DNA from: Sporosarcina sp. JAI121
GTDB taxonomy: Bacteria > Bacillota > Bacilli > Bacillales_A > Planococcaceae
Assembly: GCF_013408665.1 (NCBI RefSeq)
Contig: NZ_JACCCL010000001.1
Coordinates: 1,689,136 to 1,753,135 of the forward strand
Direction of reading: 5' to 3'
DNA: 64,000 nt
Shown here: positions 52,540-62,315 of the stretch, in pieces
Position numbering within the stretch: position 1 is the first letter of the stretch
Layout of the letters: the number at the start of each line of letters is the position of its first letter
Translations under genes and position numbers: made by a program
Notes under the pieces: generated by a model
Told to the model about the DNA's origin: nothing
What the model saw: only the letters and a program-made list of their open reading frames with translations
Database searches by the model: none

Positions 52540-53892
52540 TCATTTCCCGATCAAATTATAAACAGAAGAACCGACAAGATTTCCGGCTTCTTTAAGCCTT
52601 TCCCTACTGACATGTTCAATGGTGTCTTGCGGGCTATGATAGTAAGGCTCCAAGTTGGCTGTGCCTGGTTCACGACGAATGAAGTTCACTGCTGCAATTC
52701 CTACATCATGGAATGAAACATGATCGGATGAACCTCTTTGATAAAGAACTAACTTTGATGGTGTGGCGATTCTTGCCGCTGTCTCAGCAGCTGTCTGTGA
52801 AACTAGATTCGACTTGCCATCAACCGTGTTCATATAAATCGCTGTAGCATTTTCCCACGAAGTTCCAACCATATCCATGTTAAAATTTCCAATGCTTCGA
52901 CCGATTTCATCAGCGGTCAGTTGGCTGACATAATAACGGGAACCGACCAATCCGATTTCTTCAGCACCTACAAATGCAAATCTCAATTCCTTTTCGATTG
53001 GATAACTTTTTAATACACGCGCGATTTCCAATGCTACTGCCGTCCCTGAAGCATTGTCGCTAGCACCCGGCGCGAAAGGAACACTATCGTAATGTGCGGA
53101 TACATGTAAAATATCATGTTTACCACTCTTTTTCGGAGAACGCTTTGCAATAATGTTTTGCGAAGTCATATTCCCTATATGCTTCACATTTAGTGTGACT
53201 GTCTCAGTTTTCAACAACACCTCTTCCCGTAAAGCTTCACCGCTTAATTTCGTGATTCCACCTACTGGAATTGGCGCATTTTCTCCAATTGATGGATTCA
53301 AAGGGCTAGCCTGATCAATATTGTTGTAAATTAGCACAGCAACTGCACCAGCTGCATAGGCATTCTCAACTTTCTGCTGGAATGTTAATTCACCCCTTAA
53401 AATTAACGCGATTTTCCCAGCGGATTCCGTATTGAAATCAGTGGGATAGCCCAATCCCGCATCATAAAGCCGAGCTGCCAATCCCTCATCAGCTGTAGCG
53501 GCTGAACCTGCCGGAATGGTAACCAGCACTTCATCACCATTAGCAGTTCGTAAATGTCCAATCGTTTTGTCCGGAATACCGAATTCCTGAACCTCAACTT
53601 CATATCCATAAGATAGAAGACGTTCCTTAATAAATTTCGCTGTGTATTTTTCTTCCTCGGTTCCCGTCACACGTGGACCAATCGTTTCACTTAAAAAATA
53701 CGCGTCTTTATACATTTTTTCAGTACTAATTCGAGCAATTACCTTTTGATCGAAAGCGGCCTTGCTTTGCCTATTTTCCGCTGTTGCAACGGCAATCCCC
53801 GGCTCGAATACTCGTCCAGGCAATACATAAAAGCTCGATGTAACAAGTAGGCTAGATAGCATGACTATCCTAAACTTCTTTTTCATCTTCAT
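52540..53892 (-). CDS. Secreted M28 aminopeptidase with PA domain (YwaD-like)
   Basis: This 450-aa protein has a signal peptide (residues 1-38), a PA insert domain (about 130-245, AALIYNN-like AVLIYNNIDQASP) and an M28 catalytic core. Zinc ligands and catalytic residues are in VSAHYDSVPFAPGASDNASG, FVGAEEIGLVGSRYY, NFNMDMVG and the C-terminal His of PYYHSPQDT. It resembles Bacillus YwaD, a secreted leucyl/arginyl aminopeptidase. It is first of a three-gene minus-strand set with two broken M14 carboxypeptidase genes. Together they would have formed an extracellular peptide-scavenging module of which only this member is intact. Confidence 0.9.
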   Translation of the reverse strand: MKMKKKFRIVMLSSLLVTSSFYVLPGRVFEPGIAVATAENRQSKAAFDQKVIARISTEKMYKDAYFLSETIGPRVTGTEEEKYTAKFIKERLLSYGYEVEVQEFGIPDKTIGHLRTANGDEVLVTIPAGSAATADEGLAARLYDAGLGYPTDFNTESAGKIALILRGELTFQQKVENAYAAGAVAVLIYNNIDQASPLNPSIGENAPIPVGGITKLSGEALREEVLLKTETVTLNVKHIGNMTSQNIIAKRSPKKSGKHDILHVSAHYDSVPFAPGASDNASGTAVALEIARVLKSYPIEKELRFAFVGAEEIGLVGSRYYVSQLTADEIGRSIGNFNMDMVGTSWENATAIYMNTVDGKSNLVSQTAAETAARIATPSKLVLYQRGSSDHVSFHDVGIAAVNFIRREPGTANLEPYYHSPQDTIEHVSRERLKEAGNLVGSSVYNLIGK

Positions 53893-54394
53893 TCATCCAT
53901 ACTCCTATTACCTGAAAATTTAATCTACTCACAAGACTAATTATTCCAGTTGCCACTTACCAATCCCTTCCCGAAAAACGAAAACAGTTATAACCGCATA
54001 CCTTTTAACGAAAGAAGAGTTCATAAGGTTTACACATCAGCGCATGTACTTTGAACTACTTTTAGTCACTTTTCTTCTTTCTTCACTAATGAATAAATAG
54101 AACTATAAGTTGATATCAAGAATTCCTTCAAATCCACTTCTGCGATAGGTGATGCCCCGACTAAAGTCTGACTGCCACGTTTCAGATATATGAATTGTGT
54201 ATAAGCTTTAAATTTAGGATTAGATGAAACGACAAACAACTACATGTCAAATCTCTTTAATTGTTATTCAATTTTAAACTGTCCTCACGCTTCAAGTTGG
54301 GTCCCGTTTTGCGTACAAAAATTATGTAATTCTACTTGAATTATCAACGAAATAATACATAGTTGACTCACATATTAAAAGAAGTATTCTTATG
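53893..54394. other. Intergenic region upstream of bioY
   Basis: About 500 bp lie between the M28 peptidase gene and the bioY promoter. Apart from the short minus-strand reading frame listed at 54066-54242 I see no gene, RNA or repeat. Confidence 0.4.
54066..54242 (-). other. Possible small protein or C-terminal gene fragment
   Basis: A minus-strand frame of about 57 codons reads VVSSNPKFKAYTQFIYLKRG, SQTLVGASPIAEVDLKEFLI, then STYSSIYSLVKKEEK and a TGA at 54068-54066. The composition looks protein-like, with clear helical amphipathicity at the end. No ATG and no clear RBS was found; a TTG near 54240 is the only start. It could be the last part of a decayed gene. No family was recognised. 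Confidence 0.3.
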
Positions 54395-54459
54395 TTGACA
54401 TATTCTAAATAGTAATTATATACTAAATGAGTAAACTTTTATATTTTTATAGTTAACTA
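54395..54459 (+). promoter_or_regulatory. bioY promoter with probable BirA operator
   Basis: TTGACA (54395-54400) and TATACT (54419-54424) are separated by 18 bp. At the expected start site, GTAAAC (54431-54436) and GTTAAC (54452-54457) are separated by 15 bp, which resembles the two halves of the Firmicute biotin operator (TTGTTAAC and GTTAACAA types with a spacer of about 15). The predicted outcome is repression of bioY by biotin-bound BirA. Confidence 0.6.
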
Positions 54460-54479
54460 AGGGAGGAGCATCTACAAGA

Positions 54480-55049
54480 ATGACAGAATCTAGTTATAAA
54501 TTAAGAATGATGATTATATCAGCGCTATTTGCAGCTATCATCGGTGTTTTCGCACAAGTCACAATTCCATTGCCACTTGTACCAATTACGGGACAGACAC
54601 TTGCAATCGGACTTGCAGCGACAATCCTAGGAGCAAGATATGGAATATTATCTGTCTTGCTGTATCTATTCATGGGCGCAATTGGTATACCAGTCTTTGC
54701 ACAGATGTCTGGCGGACTGGGAAGCTTATTCGGCCCTACTGGCGGTTTTTTATTCGGATTCCTTCCCACTGCATTTACCATCGGCTATTTTCTTGAAAAA
54801 GCAGGGTTTACGCTTAAAAATGCAATCATTGCAAACGTTATCGGGATGTTTGTGGCGTTATCGTTCGGTACAGCCTGGTTAAAGTTCTTCGCAAATCTTA
54901 CATGGACTGCAGCATTTGCAGGTGGTTTTGCACCATTTATCCTAGTCGGACTCATTAAAGCTACACTTGCGGCATGGGCAGGTATTACCGTTCGAAATCG
55001 GTTGAAATCAACAATACTTTTAACTGCATGGAGTGCCCAGGTAAAATAA
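54480..55049 (+). CDS. bioY: Biotin transporter, ECF S-component
   Basis: This 189-aa membrane protein with six helices belongs to the BioY family of biotin-binding S-components, which dock on a shared EcfA1A2T energising module encoded elsewhere. Characteristic pieces are QVTIPLPLVPITGQTLAIGLAA at helix 1-2, YLFMGAIGIPVFA and GPTGGFLFGF. GGGAGGAG precedes the ATG by 11 bases. The gene is monocistronic with a convergent neighbour and a likely BirA operator upstream. No biotin synthesis genes are nearby, so uptake rather than synthesis is indicated locally. Confidence 0.93.
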   Translation: MTESSYKLRMMIISALFAAIIGVFAQVTIPLPLVPITGQTLAIGLAATILGARYGILSVLLYLFMGAIGIPVFAQMSGGLGSLFGPTGGFLFGFLPTAFTIGYFLEKAGFTLKNAIIANVIGMFVALSFGTAWLKFFANLTWTAAFAGGFAPFILVGLIKATLAAWAGITVRNRLKSTILLTAWSAQVK

Positions 55050-55210
55050 CAAGAGCCGCATTCTACACACTCTCGCCCGAAAACAGTTTCTTCTTTGGTG
55101 ATTATAGGGCTGATTAATCTCCGAGTATTTTCGCCGATTGGGGTTATTATTATTAACTTTGAACAATTTTTCTGATACAAGTTTTTCGCGATTTCCGTTG
55201 AATTTATACA

Positions 55211-55245
55211 AAAAGTCAGCCAGTGATTATAAATGGCTGACTTTT
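55211..55245 (-). terminator. Bidirectional terminator between bioY and the M20 amidohydrolase gene
   Basis: AAAAGTCAGCCA pairs with TGGCTGACTTTT around an 11-nt loop. It is 15 bp after the minus-strand stop at 55261 and about 160 bp after bioY. Confidence 0.8.
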
Positions 55246-55260
55246 CGTATTTCAACAATC

Positions 55261-56445
55261 TTATCCAATTTGTTTTTGATACTTCATAACAATCCCCACG
55301 AAAGTCTTTGCGATCATTTCCATAGCGGGTTCATGAAAATCGAATCTTTCATGATGATGCGGCACCACTTTTTCTTCATCTTCCATTTTCGCTCCGACAA
55401 AGAAATAGGCGCCTGGGACTTTTTGCAGATAGTAGGAAAAGTCTTCGACAGGCATTATTGGTTGCGTTTCCACAACGGCATCTGTTCCAAATGCATCCGA
55501 TGCAGCCTCGCGAACGATATCCATTTGTGCTGGATGATTCCATAACGCATCATAGCCCTTTTCAATTTCCACGTCTACATCACACCCGAGACCCAAGCCA
55601 ACCGATTGTGCAAGTTTTGTAAGACGTTGACTCGCAAGTATACGTAGGTCTTCATCAAAGACACGGATCGTCCCCTCCATAACTGCTTTTTTCGGAATGA
55701 CATTATCCGCATCGCCAGCATGAAACTTTCCAATTGAAATAACGAGTTCTTTCAATGGATCCGTGTTGCGGCTCACAATAGATTGCAGTGCCACCATAAT
55801 ATGACTCGCCGCTAATATCGGGTCTGCCCCTTTTTGTGGTTCTGCTCCATGTGCCCCTGAGCCGTTCACGGTAATTTTGATTGTATCTTCGCTAGCCTGT
55901 AAATAACCATCACGTACATAAACGTGTCCTGAATCCATATTTGACTGAAGATGAGCACCATAAATCACATCGACGCCCTCCAAACAACCATCTGCAATCA
56001 TCGCTCTTGACCCTCCCGGCGGTAGTTCTTCTCCGAACTGATGGATGAGAACTATGTTTCCTTCCAGTTGGTCCTTCACTGAATTCATCGCTCTTGCAAA
56101 ACCGAGTAATGCTGCTGTATGACCATCATGTCCGCAAGCGTGCATGACACCTGGAACGGTTGATAGATAAGGAGCATCTTTCGCATCTTGGATAGGCAGT
56201 GCATCAAAATCTGCACGGAAAGCGATTGTATTCCCTGGTTTTTCTCCGCGGATTATACCAACGACACCTCTCCCTCCGACCTTTTCCCTTACTTCTATTC
56301 CTATTCCCTTCAAATAATTCGTGATAAATGCAGGAGTTTCAACCTCCTGATGCGATAATTCCGGTTGCATATGCAAATGACGACGCACATGAATCATTTC
56401 TTCCAAGCATTCCTCTACTTCATTAAATAGCGTATCTTTCAACAT
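55261..56445 (-). CDS. M20 family amidohydrolase (N-acyl-amino acid/hippurate hydrolase type)
   Basis: This 394-aa cytoplasmic metallopeptidase of the M20D group hydrolyses N-acyl amino acids or related amides. The metal and catalytic residues are in MHACGHDGHTAALLG (Cys and His ligands), QFGEELPPGGSRAMI with the catalytic Glu, GAHLQSNMDSG, and the C-terminal PVEDFSYYLQKVPGAYFFVG. The dimerisation domain lies at about residues 180-290 with GSGAHGAEPQKGADPI. The ATG has AGGGGA upstream. It is monocistronic and divergent from the aminotransferase-ABC operon, whose transported amino acid could be linked to its product, which is an inference. Exact substrate is unknown; IAA-amino acid, hippurate and N-acetyl-diaminopimelate hydrolases share the fold. 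Confidence 0.87.
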   Translation of the reverse strand: MLKDTLFNEVEECLEEMIHVRRHLHMQPELSHQEVETPAFITNYLKGIGIEVREKVGGRGVVGIIRGEKPGNTIAFRADFDALPIQDAKDAPYLSTVPGVMHACGHDGHTAALLGFARAMNSVKDQLEGNIVLIHQFGEELPPGGSRAMIADGCLEGVDVIYGAHLQSNMDSGHVYVRDGYLQASEDTIKITVNGSGAHGAEPQKGADPILAASHIMVALQSIVSRNTDPLKELVISIGKFHAGDADNVIPKKAVMEGTIRVFDEDLRILASQRLTKLAQSVGLGLGCDVDVEIEKGYDALWNHPAQMDIVREAASDAFGTDAVVETQPIMPVEDFSYYLQKVPGAYFFVGAKMEDEEKVVPHHHERFDFHEPAMEMIAKTFVGIVMKYQKQIG

Positions 56446-56734
56446 TAAATAGTCCCCTTTCTATCAATTCACTTCTGCATAATATTCCATTTTCCTGTTC
56501 TGTATGTATTCATTTATAGCAAAGACGGGTAATTTCCCTGCGTTTTGGCTCCGCATTGCATGATTATACTTAAAAGTGCATTTTATAATTTTCGACATCG
56601 TGAATAGTAGTATTACGCGGTTTATGAAATGAACAATTTTTATATTGTCAATATTCCGATAGTGTTGTATATTTTATTTACAAGTAAATACTTATTCAAT
56701 TATGAATACAGGCACATTTAGGGAAGGTGGTCGT

Positions 56735-58099
56735 ATGACAGGTTTTTTCTTACATCCAAATTCCAAAGAAGAAATTATCGATTCTTTCGATGAGGATATC
56801 ATTGTTACCAATCACTCAGGTTTTATCGTAAAAGCTTCAAAGATTAGTGGGAGGCATTATGGTATCCATGCAGAGGATTTACTTGGCAAATCGGTTTACG
56901 ACCTGGAGAAAAAAGGGATTTTTTCTCCTGCCATTACCCCCATTGTACTTCAACAGAAAAAGAAAGTAGTCGTCATACAAACGACTCCATCCGGACAGAA
57001 AGCGCTTATTACGGGAATGCCTTTTTTTAACGAGTCAGGCGAAGTAGAATTCGTTTTGAGCTATTCATACGAAGTATCTGAACTTCTTGTTATCCAGGAA
57101 TACATGAAGGGGCTCGAAAATGAAATGTCGTTAGCGAAAGAAGAGCTAGCACTGCTTCGAAAAGAAAATCTTGCGATCGATGGATTGGTGATTGAAAACA
57201 GATCAACGCGTATTGCTTATGAATCTGCCCGCAACGCGGCTACTCTTGACGTTTCTGTTGTCATCTATGGAGAAATAGGAACAGGAAAGTCGACAATGGC
57301 AAAGTTCATCCACAATGAAAGCTCCCGTAAAGAAGGGCCATTCATTGAAATCGATTGCGAAACAATACCTGAAGCAATGTTTGAACGTGAACTGGTGGGT
57401 GGGTTGTTCGAGGATAGAGAAACTGGCCTATTGACGTTATCACGCGGAGGCACCCTTTATTTAAAAGGAATTGATAAGTTGGCTCTCCATCTGCAAGTAA
57501 AGTTGATAAAGATATTGAAAGCATGTAAATACACACCTATTCATTCGGATTCAGAACGTGCACTTGATGTACGACTGATCAGCTCCTCGGAAGTCGGGCT
57601 ATCTGAAGCTGTTTCTAATAAAAAGTTTCACCGGGATTTATATTATTTGCTTCATATTATTCCCATCCAATTAAAGCCTCTGCGTGAGCGGAAAGAAGAT
57701 TTGAGTGCATTACTATCAACCTATTTACATCAGTTTACAACTATCTATAAATGCGAGAAAAAATTAACAGATGATTTATTCAATCAGTTACTGAATTTGG
57801 ACTGGGACGGTAATCATAGCGAGCTGAAGAACGTAATGGAACGCCTTGTTGTTCAAAGTACGTCAAACGTTATTACGGCCAAGGACTTACCACCTGAATA
57901 TCGCAAAGAAGCCACGGATGATCTATCTGTCATTCATCTTGAAGGCCGTACGCTTCCAAGTATTTTGGAAGATGTAGAAATGAAAGTGTTGAGAGACGCG
58001 CAAGAGCGATATCGGACAACGACCGAAATTGCAAAGTTCCTTGGAATTAGCCAGCCTTCTGTCGTTCGCAAGTTAAAAAAATATATAGAATTTGAGTAG
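56735..58099 (+). CDS. PAS-AAA+-HTH regulator with degenerate AAA+ domain (TyrR-like, not sigma-54 activating)
   Basis: This regulator of about 454 aa has an N-terminal PAS-like sensor (residues about 10-110), a short coiled coil (about 125-160), a bEBP-type AAA+ domain (about 165-395) and a C-terminal Fis-like [23 protein letters not shown]. Walker A is GEIGTGKST. The segment that should be ELFGYEKGAFTGA reads [13 protein letters not shown], so the sigma-54 contact loop is absent. Walker B reads [12 protein letters not shown] instead of GGTLFLDEI, so both acidic residues are lost. It is therefore likely a ligand-responsive, non-hydrolysing regulator like TyrR. The start at 56735 has GGAAGGTGG upstream. 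It lies 11 bp before the aminotransferase gene and probably controls the operon. Confidence 0.85.
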   Translation: MTGFFLHPNSKEEIIDSFDEDIIVTNHSGFIVKASKISGRHYGIHAEDLLGKSVYDLEKKGIFSPAITPIVLQQKKKVVVIQTTPSGQKALITGMPFFNESGEVEFVLSYSYEVSELLVIQEYMKGLENEMSLAKEELALLRKENLAIDGLVIENRSTRIAYESARNAATLDVSVVIYGEIGTGKSTMAKFIHNESSRKEGPFIEIDCETIPEAMFERELVGGLFEDRETGLLTLSRGGTLYLKGIDKLALHLQVKLIKILKACKYTPIHSDSERALDVRLISSSEVGLSEAVSNKKFHRDLYYLLHIIPIQLKPLRERKEDLSALLSTYLHQFTTIYKCEKKLTDDLFNQLLNLDWDGNHSELKNVMERLVVQSTSNVITAKDLPPEYRKEATDDLSVIHLEGRTLPSILEDVEMKVLRDAQERYRTTTEIAKFLGISQPSVVRKLKKYIEFE

Positions 58100-58110
58100 G
58101 AGGTTGTACC

Positions 58111-59439
58111 GTGTCGCAAAATGTAAATGAAATACAGGATTGGCTACACATGGTCGATAATATCGGTAATTTTCTTGCGCCAAGTATGGCAAAAGACCAT
58201 CCGAACTTACCTGTTGTAAAGGCGGAAGGCTGTTATTACTATGGTGCTGATGGTAAAAGGTATTTAGATTTCACGTCTGGTATTGCAGTCGAGAATGTCG
58301 GGCATCGTCATCCCAAAGTTGTTCAAGCGATAAAGGATAGTGCCGACCACCTGATACATGGACCTTCAGGAGTCATTATCTATGAATCAATCTTAAAACT
58401 TGCTGCGCAACTTCAATCTATTTTGCCGGATGGGCTAGACAATTTCTTTTTTGCAAACAGCGGAACGGAAGCAATTGAAGGCGCATTGAAACTTGCAAAA
58501 TATACGTCAAGACGTCCTTATATCGTGTCGTTCACTGGATGCTTCCACGGACGTTCAATGGGTGCATTAAGTGTCACGACATCGAAGAGTAAATACCGGA
58601 AACATTTGCAGCCGACATGGCTTTCTTATCAGCTGCCCTTTGCTTTACCTGAATATCTGCCTGAAGGTGCGGATCCAGAAGACTTTTTCCCCGAAAAACT
58701 GGAGCAAGATGTGAAAAAACTATTCAACCATCAAGTTCATCCGGAAGAAGTCGCCTGTATGATCATTGAACCGGTTCTTGGCGAAGGCGGCTACATCATC
58801 CCTCCAAAAGCATGGCTTAAAAAAGTTCGTGAAATTTGTGACCGACACGGTATTCTTCTTATTTTCGATGAAGTCCAAACCGGATTCGGACGCACAGGTA
58901 ATTGGTTCGCTGCACAGACATTCGATGTCAAACCGGACATCATGGCGATTGCTAAAGGAATTGCGGCAGGACTTCCGCTAAGTGCGACTGTCGCTTCCAA
59001 GGAACTGATGGACCAATGGCCGCTTGGCTCACATGGCACGACATTTGGTGGTAACCCTATTGCTTGCTCCGCTGCTCTCGCTTCACTTGAAGTGATGAAA
59101 GAAGAAAAGCTATTGGAAAACGCAACCGCAATGGGTGCCTACGCAAAAAAACGCTTGCTTGAAATGAAAGAAAATCACCCAATCATCACCGATATCAGAG
59201 GGGTTGGCTTGATGATCGGTATCGAGCTTGGCAATCCTGAAACAGGTGAACCGGATGGTGAAGCAGTAATGGCTGTACTAGATGGTTGTCTCCAAAAAGG
59301 TGTACTGTTCTACTTATGCGGTAACTCCGGCGAGGTTATCCGGATGATTCCCCCACTAACAATAACAAAAGAGCAGATTGATGAGGGATTGAATGTACTA
59401 GAGGAAGCTTTAACAGATTTTGAAAATAAAACCAATTAG
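58111..59439 (+). CDS. Class III PLP-dependent aminotransferase (4-aminobutyrate/omega-amino acid type)
   Basis: This 442-aa fold-type I aminotransferase has [14 protein letters not shown] [20 protein letters not shown], the [16 protein letters not shown] segment, the cofactor-binding Asp in [15 protein letters not shown] and the PLP Lys in [15 protein letters not shown]. The group includes GABA, ornithine, beta-alanine and diaminobutyrate aminotransferases; which one is not decidable from sequence. The start is a GTG with AGGAGG seven bases upstream. It is the second gene of an operon with an AAA+ regulator before it and a polar amino acid ABC transporter after it. The transporter cargo is probably the amino donor. 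Confidence 0.9.
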   Translation: MSQNVNEIQDWLHMVDNIGNFLAPSMAKDHPNLPVVKAEGCYYYGADGKRYLDFTSGIAVENVGHRHPKVVQAIKDSADHLIHGPSGVIIYESILKLAAQLQSILPDGLDNFFFANSGTEAIEGALKLAKYTSRRPYIVSFTGCFHGRSMGALSVTTSKSKYRKHLQPTWLSYQLPFALPEYLPEGADPEDFFPEKLEQDVKKLFNHQVHPEEVACMIIEPVLGEGGYIIPPKAWLKKVREICDRHGILLIFDEVQTGFGRTGNWFAAQTFDVKPDIMAIAKGIAAGLPLSATVASKELMDQWPLGSHGTTFGGNPIACSAALASLEVMKEEKLLENATAMGAYAKKRLLEMKENHPIITDIRGVGLMIGIELGNPETGEPDGEAVMAVLDGCLQKGVLFYLCGNSGEVIRMIPPLTITKEQIDEGLNVLEEALTDFENKTN

Positions 59440-59456
59440 AAATGGAGAGATTTTGA

Positions 59457-60251
59457 ATGAAAAAGTGGTCAGGGATTGCACTTCTACTTGTTTTAATTAT
59501 GAGCATTCTAGCAGCATGTGGAACGAATGATGAAGCGGATAGTGGAAAAACAGGAGCTTCAGATACGGAAGAAACGAAGACACTTAAGATGGGTACTTCT
59601 GCGGATTACCCCCCTTTCGAATATGTTGACACAGCAGTAAGTGATGAGATCATTGGCTTTGATATTGATTTGGCAAAAATGGTTGCCAAAGAACTAGGCT
59701 ACACGTTAGAAATCGAGGACATGGATTTTAACGGCTTAATTCCTGCACTACAAGCAAAAAGTATTGATATGGTTGTTGCGGGTATGGACGGTAACAATGA
59801 AGATCGTAAAAAAGTAATTGACTTCTCAACACCCTATTTCACAGCTACAAATCTTGTAATCACGATGAAAAACAGCAACATCAATGGTGCGGAAGATCTT
59901 AAAGGTAAAAAAATTGGTGCACAAACAGCATCTGTTCAAGAAAAGGGTGCGAAATCACTTGAAGAACAATATGGGTACACAGTTGAAAGCCGTGACCGCG
60001 TTCCTGATCTTTTCCAAGAAATCAAATCTGGACATCTTGATGCAATCGTCGTTGCGGATGTTGTGGCAAACGGCTACATCGAGTCAAATAAGGACCTATC
60101 CAGTTTTGAACTTCCTGAAGAGCACAAATTAGGTTTATCAATGGCATTTCAAAAAGACAGCGCATTGACTGGTGAATTTGACCGTGTTCTCAAAGAATTA
60201 CAAGACAAAGGCGAAGTAGAAAAATTAGTCTTAAAATGGTTCAGCAACTAA
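59457..60251 (+). CDS. Amino acid ABC transporter substrate-binding lipoprotein
   Basis: This 264-aa lipoprotein has a type II signal with lipobox LAAC (Cys21), so it is anchored to the outer face of the membrane. It belongs to the SBP_bac_3 family of polar amino acid binding proteins: KMGTSADYPPFEYVD at the first strand, IGFDIDLAKMVAKELGY, VDMVVAGMDGNNEDRKK-like IDMVVAGMDGNNEDRKK with the ligand Arg/Asp region, and IGAQTASVQEKGA. GGAGAG precedes the ATG, 17 bp after the aminotransferase. It delivers the amino acid to the permease encoded next. Confidence 0.92.
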   Translation: MKKWSGIALLLVLIMSILAACGTNDEADSGKTGASDTEETKTLKMGTSADYPPFEYVDTAVSDEIIGFDIDLAKMVAKELGYTLEIEDMDFNGLIPALQAKSIDMVVAGMDGNNEDRKKVIDFSTPYFTATNLVITMKNSNINGAEDLKGKKIGAQTASVQEKGAKSLEEQYGYTVESRDRVPDLFQEIKSGHLDAIVVADVVANGYIESNKDLSSFELPEEHKLGLSMAFQKDSALTGEFDRVLKELQDKGEVEKLVLKWFSN

Positions 60252-60278
60252 TTCATTCGGGAGAGAGGATGTAGACCC

Positions 60279-60938
60279 ATGAATTTAGACTTTACCCAGA
60301 TTACTTCCTCGATTCCTTATATACTGCAAGGAATCGGGGTCACCCTAAAAATTGTCGGTGTTGCAGCTCTCATTGGTTTTGCTATCGGGATTTTGCTAGC
60401 ATTGTGTAAAATTGGACGATTTAAAGGATTTAAATGGTTTGCGGACATCTACACGTCCATTTTCCGCGGAACGCCGTTAATTCTACAACTTCTTCTAATT
60501 TATTATGGTACACCGCAACTATTCGATATTAAAGTCAGCGCCTATACTGCCGCTGTTCTGGCATTCGGTTTTAATTCGGGTGCGTATATTTCGGAAATCA
60601 TCCGAGCCGGTATTTTAGCAGTAGATCGAGGGCAACTGGAAGCTTCAATGGCCCTTGGCATCCCTTATAAGAAAATGATGAAAGACATTGTTTTACCGCA
60701 AGCTTTGAAAAATATCCTACCCGCCTTGATGAATGAATTCATCACGTTAACGAAGGAATCAGCAATTGTTACAGTAATTGGTGTAACCGATATTATGAGA
60801 AGATCGTATATCGTGGGCGGCAATACTTATCGCTATTTCGAATCCTTAATTTTCGCGGGTGTAATTTATTATCTGATGGTAATCGTGTTAACACTGATTG
60901 GTAAAGCGGTTGAAAGGAGGATGAGAAGAAGTGATTAA
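60279..60938 (+). CDS. Amino acid ABC transporter permease
   Basis: This 219-aa membrane protein of the HisM/GlnP family has five helices. The inner-membrane coupling loop reads [30 protein letters not shown], the EAA motif that contacts the ATPase, and an [16 protein letters not shown] segment follows the second helix. One permease gene is present, so it would act as a homodimer. The ATG has AGAGAGG upstream, and the end overlaps the ATPase gene by 8 bp. Confidence 0.92.
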   Translation: MNLDFTQITSSIPYILQGIGVTLKIVGVAALIGFAIGILLALCKIGRFKGFKWFADIYTSIFRGTPLILQLLLIYYGTPQLFDIKVSAYTAAVLAFGFNSGAYISEIIRAGILAVDRGQLEASMALGIPYKKMMKDIVLPQALKNILPALMNEFITLTKESAIVTVIGVTDIMRRSYIVGGNTYRYFESLIFAGVIYYLMVIVLTLIGKAVERRMRRSD

Positions 60939-61653
60939 AATCCAGGACCTCCGTAAAAGTTTCAAGAATATCGAAGTTTTAAAAGGTATTTCAACCACTA
61001 TTCAAAAAGGCGAAATTATAGCGATTATCGGACCTTCAGGTTCTGGGAAATCAACATTTCTTCGTTGTATTAATCTCCTTGAGACCCCTTCTGGCGGACA
61101 GATATGGGTGAATGAAAATGAAGTTACAAATCCTAAAGTGAATATCATGAAAGTTAGAGAACAAGTGGGAATGGTATTCCAACAGTTTAATCTCTTCCCA
61201 CATAAAACTGTTCTTGAAAATATAATCTATGCGCCGATGATGGTGAAAGGTATTTCCAAAAGTGAAGCAGAAACAAAGGGACGCGATTTGCTGAAAAAAG
61301 TGGGACTTTCCGAAAAGGAAAATGAACATCCCGTTCGTTTATCCGGCGGACAAAAACAGCGGGTAGCCATTGCACGAGCTTTGGCGATGTCCCCTGAAAT
61401 GATGCTATTTGATGAACCGACTTCCGCCCTTGATCCCGAAATGGTTAAGGAAGTACTGGAGGTCATTAAATCGTTAGCGTTAACAGGAATGACAATGGCT
61501 ATCGTGACGCACGAAATGGGCTTTGCCAGAGAAGTCGCTGATCGCGTGTTATTTTTGGACGATGGTCAATTAGTCGAAGATGCCGCCCCTGCCGAGTTTT
61601 TCTCTTCTCCGAAAAGTAAGCGAGCACAAGACTTTTTGGAGAAAATCCTGTAA
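60931..61653 (+). CDS. Amino acid ABC transporter ATP-binding protein
   Basis: This 240-aa ATPase of the polar amino acid family has Walker [10 protein letters not shown] (residues about 33-41), Q-loop [15 protein letters not shown], the signature [15 protein letters not shown], Walker [14 protein letters not shown] and the switch His in [11 protein letters not shown]. The start is a GTG with AAGGAGG ten bases upstream, inside the end of the permease gene. It is the last gene of the regulator-aminotransferase-transporter operon and is followed by a strong terminator. Confidence 0.94.
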   Translation: MIKIQDLRKSFKNIEVLKGISTTIQKGEIIAIIGPSGSGKSTFLRCINLLETPSGGQIWVNENEVTNPKVNIMKVREQVGMVFQQFNLFPHKTVLENIIYAPMMVKGISKSEAETKGRDLLKKVGLSEKENEHPVRLSGGQKQRVAIARALAMSPEMMLFDEPTSALDPEMVKEVLEVIKSLALTGMTMAIVTHEMGFAREVADRVLFLDDGQLVEDAAPAEFFSSPKSKRAQDFLEKIL

Positions 61654-61667
61654 AAGATATACAATTC

Positions 61668-61717
61668 AAAATCCAGCGTCCCAGACGATTGAAACCGTCG
61701 GGATGCTGGATTTTTTG
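61668..61717 (+). terminator. Terminator of the aminotransferase-ABC operon
   Basis: AAAATCCAGC pairs with GCTGGATTTT, with inner CCC/GGG and GACG/CGTC pairing, followed by TTTTTTGC. It starts 15 bp after the ATPase gene. Confidence 0.88.
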
Positions 61718-62261
61718 CTTCAACAGATAAGTTTACGAATTGAAGTCGGCCTACTCGTAGTGTGTGGTAGGTGGAGCGTAGTTGAAGGATATCTCCGCTT
61801 AACTATCGAGGTTTGAGAACCAGTTTGAAATAGGTTAACAGAAATAGCAGCCTTCAGAATTTATCGGGTTTTTCAACCTTGATTGAACTCATCTCTCCTC
61901 ACTTCTTACAAAACGTCAACAGTAAAGGAGTGCTGTCAATTAGTTTATCAACGAGAGTGACATGGGCATAACCATTGCCGAGCTTTCCCTTTACAAACGT
62001 CTCACTACCACAGACTTTATAAGGTTGTTTGTTTGTCAACTTACCCCCTTTTTTCACCTCAAAAAATTCATGAAAAAAATTATATAATTACTATACGAGT
62101 ACATGGTAAATAGGTTACAATATTTCAGGAAATAAATATGGGTCTACCGTTTTTTCTCGCTCATCTGCATCATTCAATTTTTCCAAATTGGTCTTTAACT
62201 ATCTAATTCGTCGTACATTGATTAATGCCCTATTTTTTCATGACACGTAAAAATAATTATA
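61718..62261. other. Intergenic region of about 540 bp
   Basis: No convincing gene, RNA or repeat was seen between the ABC operon terminator and the speD promoter. Short open frames here lack RBS and domain features. Confidence 0.4.
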
Positions 62262-62288
62262 TTGACTAAATTAAAATCGTGCTATAAT
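62262..62288 (+). promoter_or_regulatory. Probable speD promoter
   Basis: A perfect TATAAT at 62283-62288 lies 15 bp downstream of TTGACT (62262-62267). The alternative -35 TATTGA gives a 17-bp spacer. It is 28 bp upstream of the chosen speD start. Confidence 0.5.
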
Positions 62289-62315
62289 TAGGTTTGTTTT
62301 CACATGAAAGGCGTG

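Noticed and set aside
5219..61653. Prophage, integrative element or insertion sequence
   Set aside because: No integrase, transposase, terminal repeats or att-like duplications were recognised anywhere in the window, and strand layout and codon use look chromosomal.
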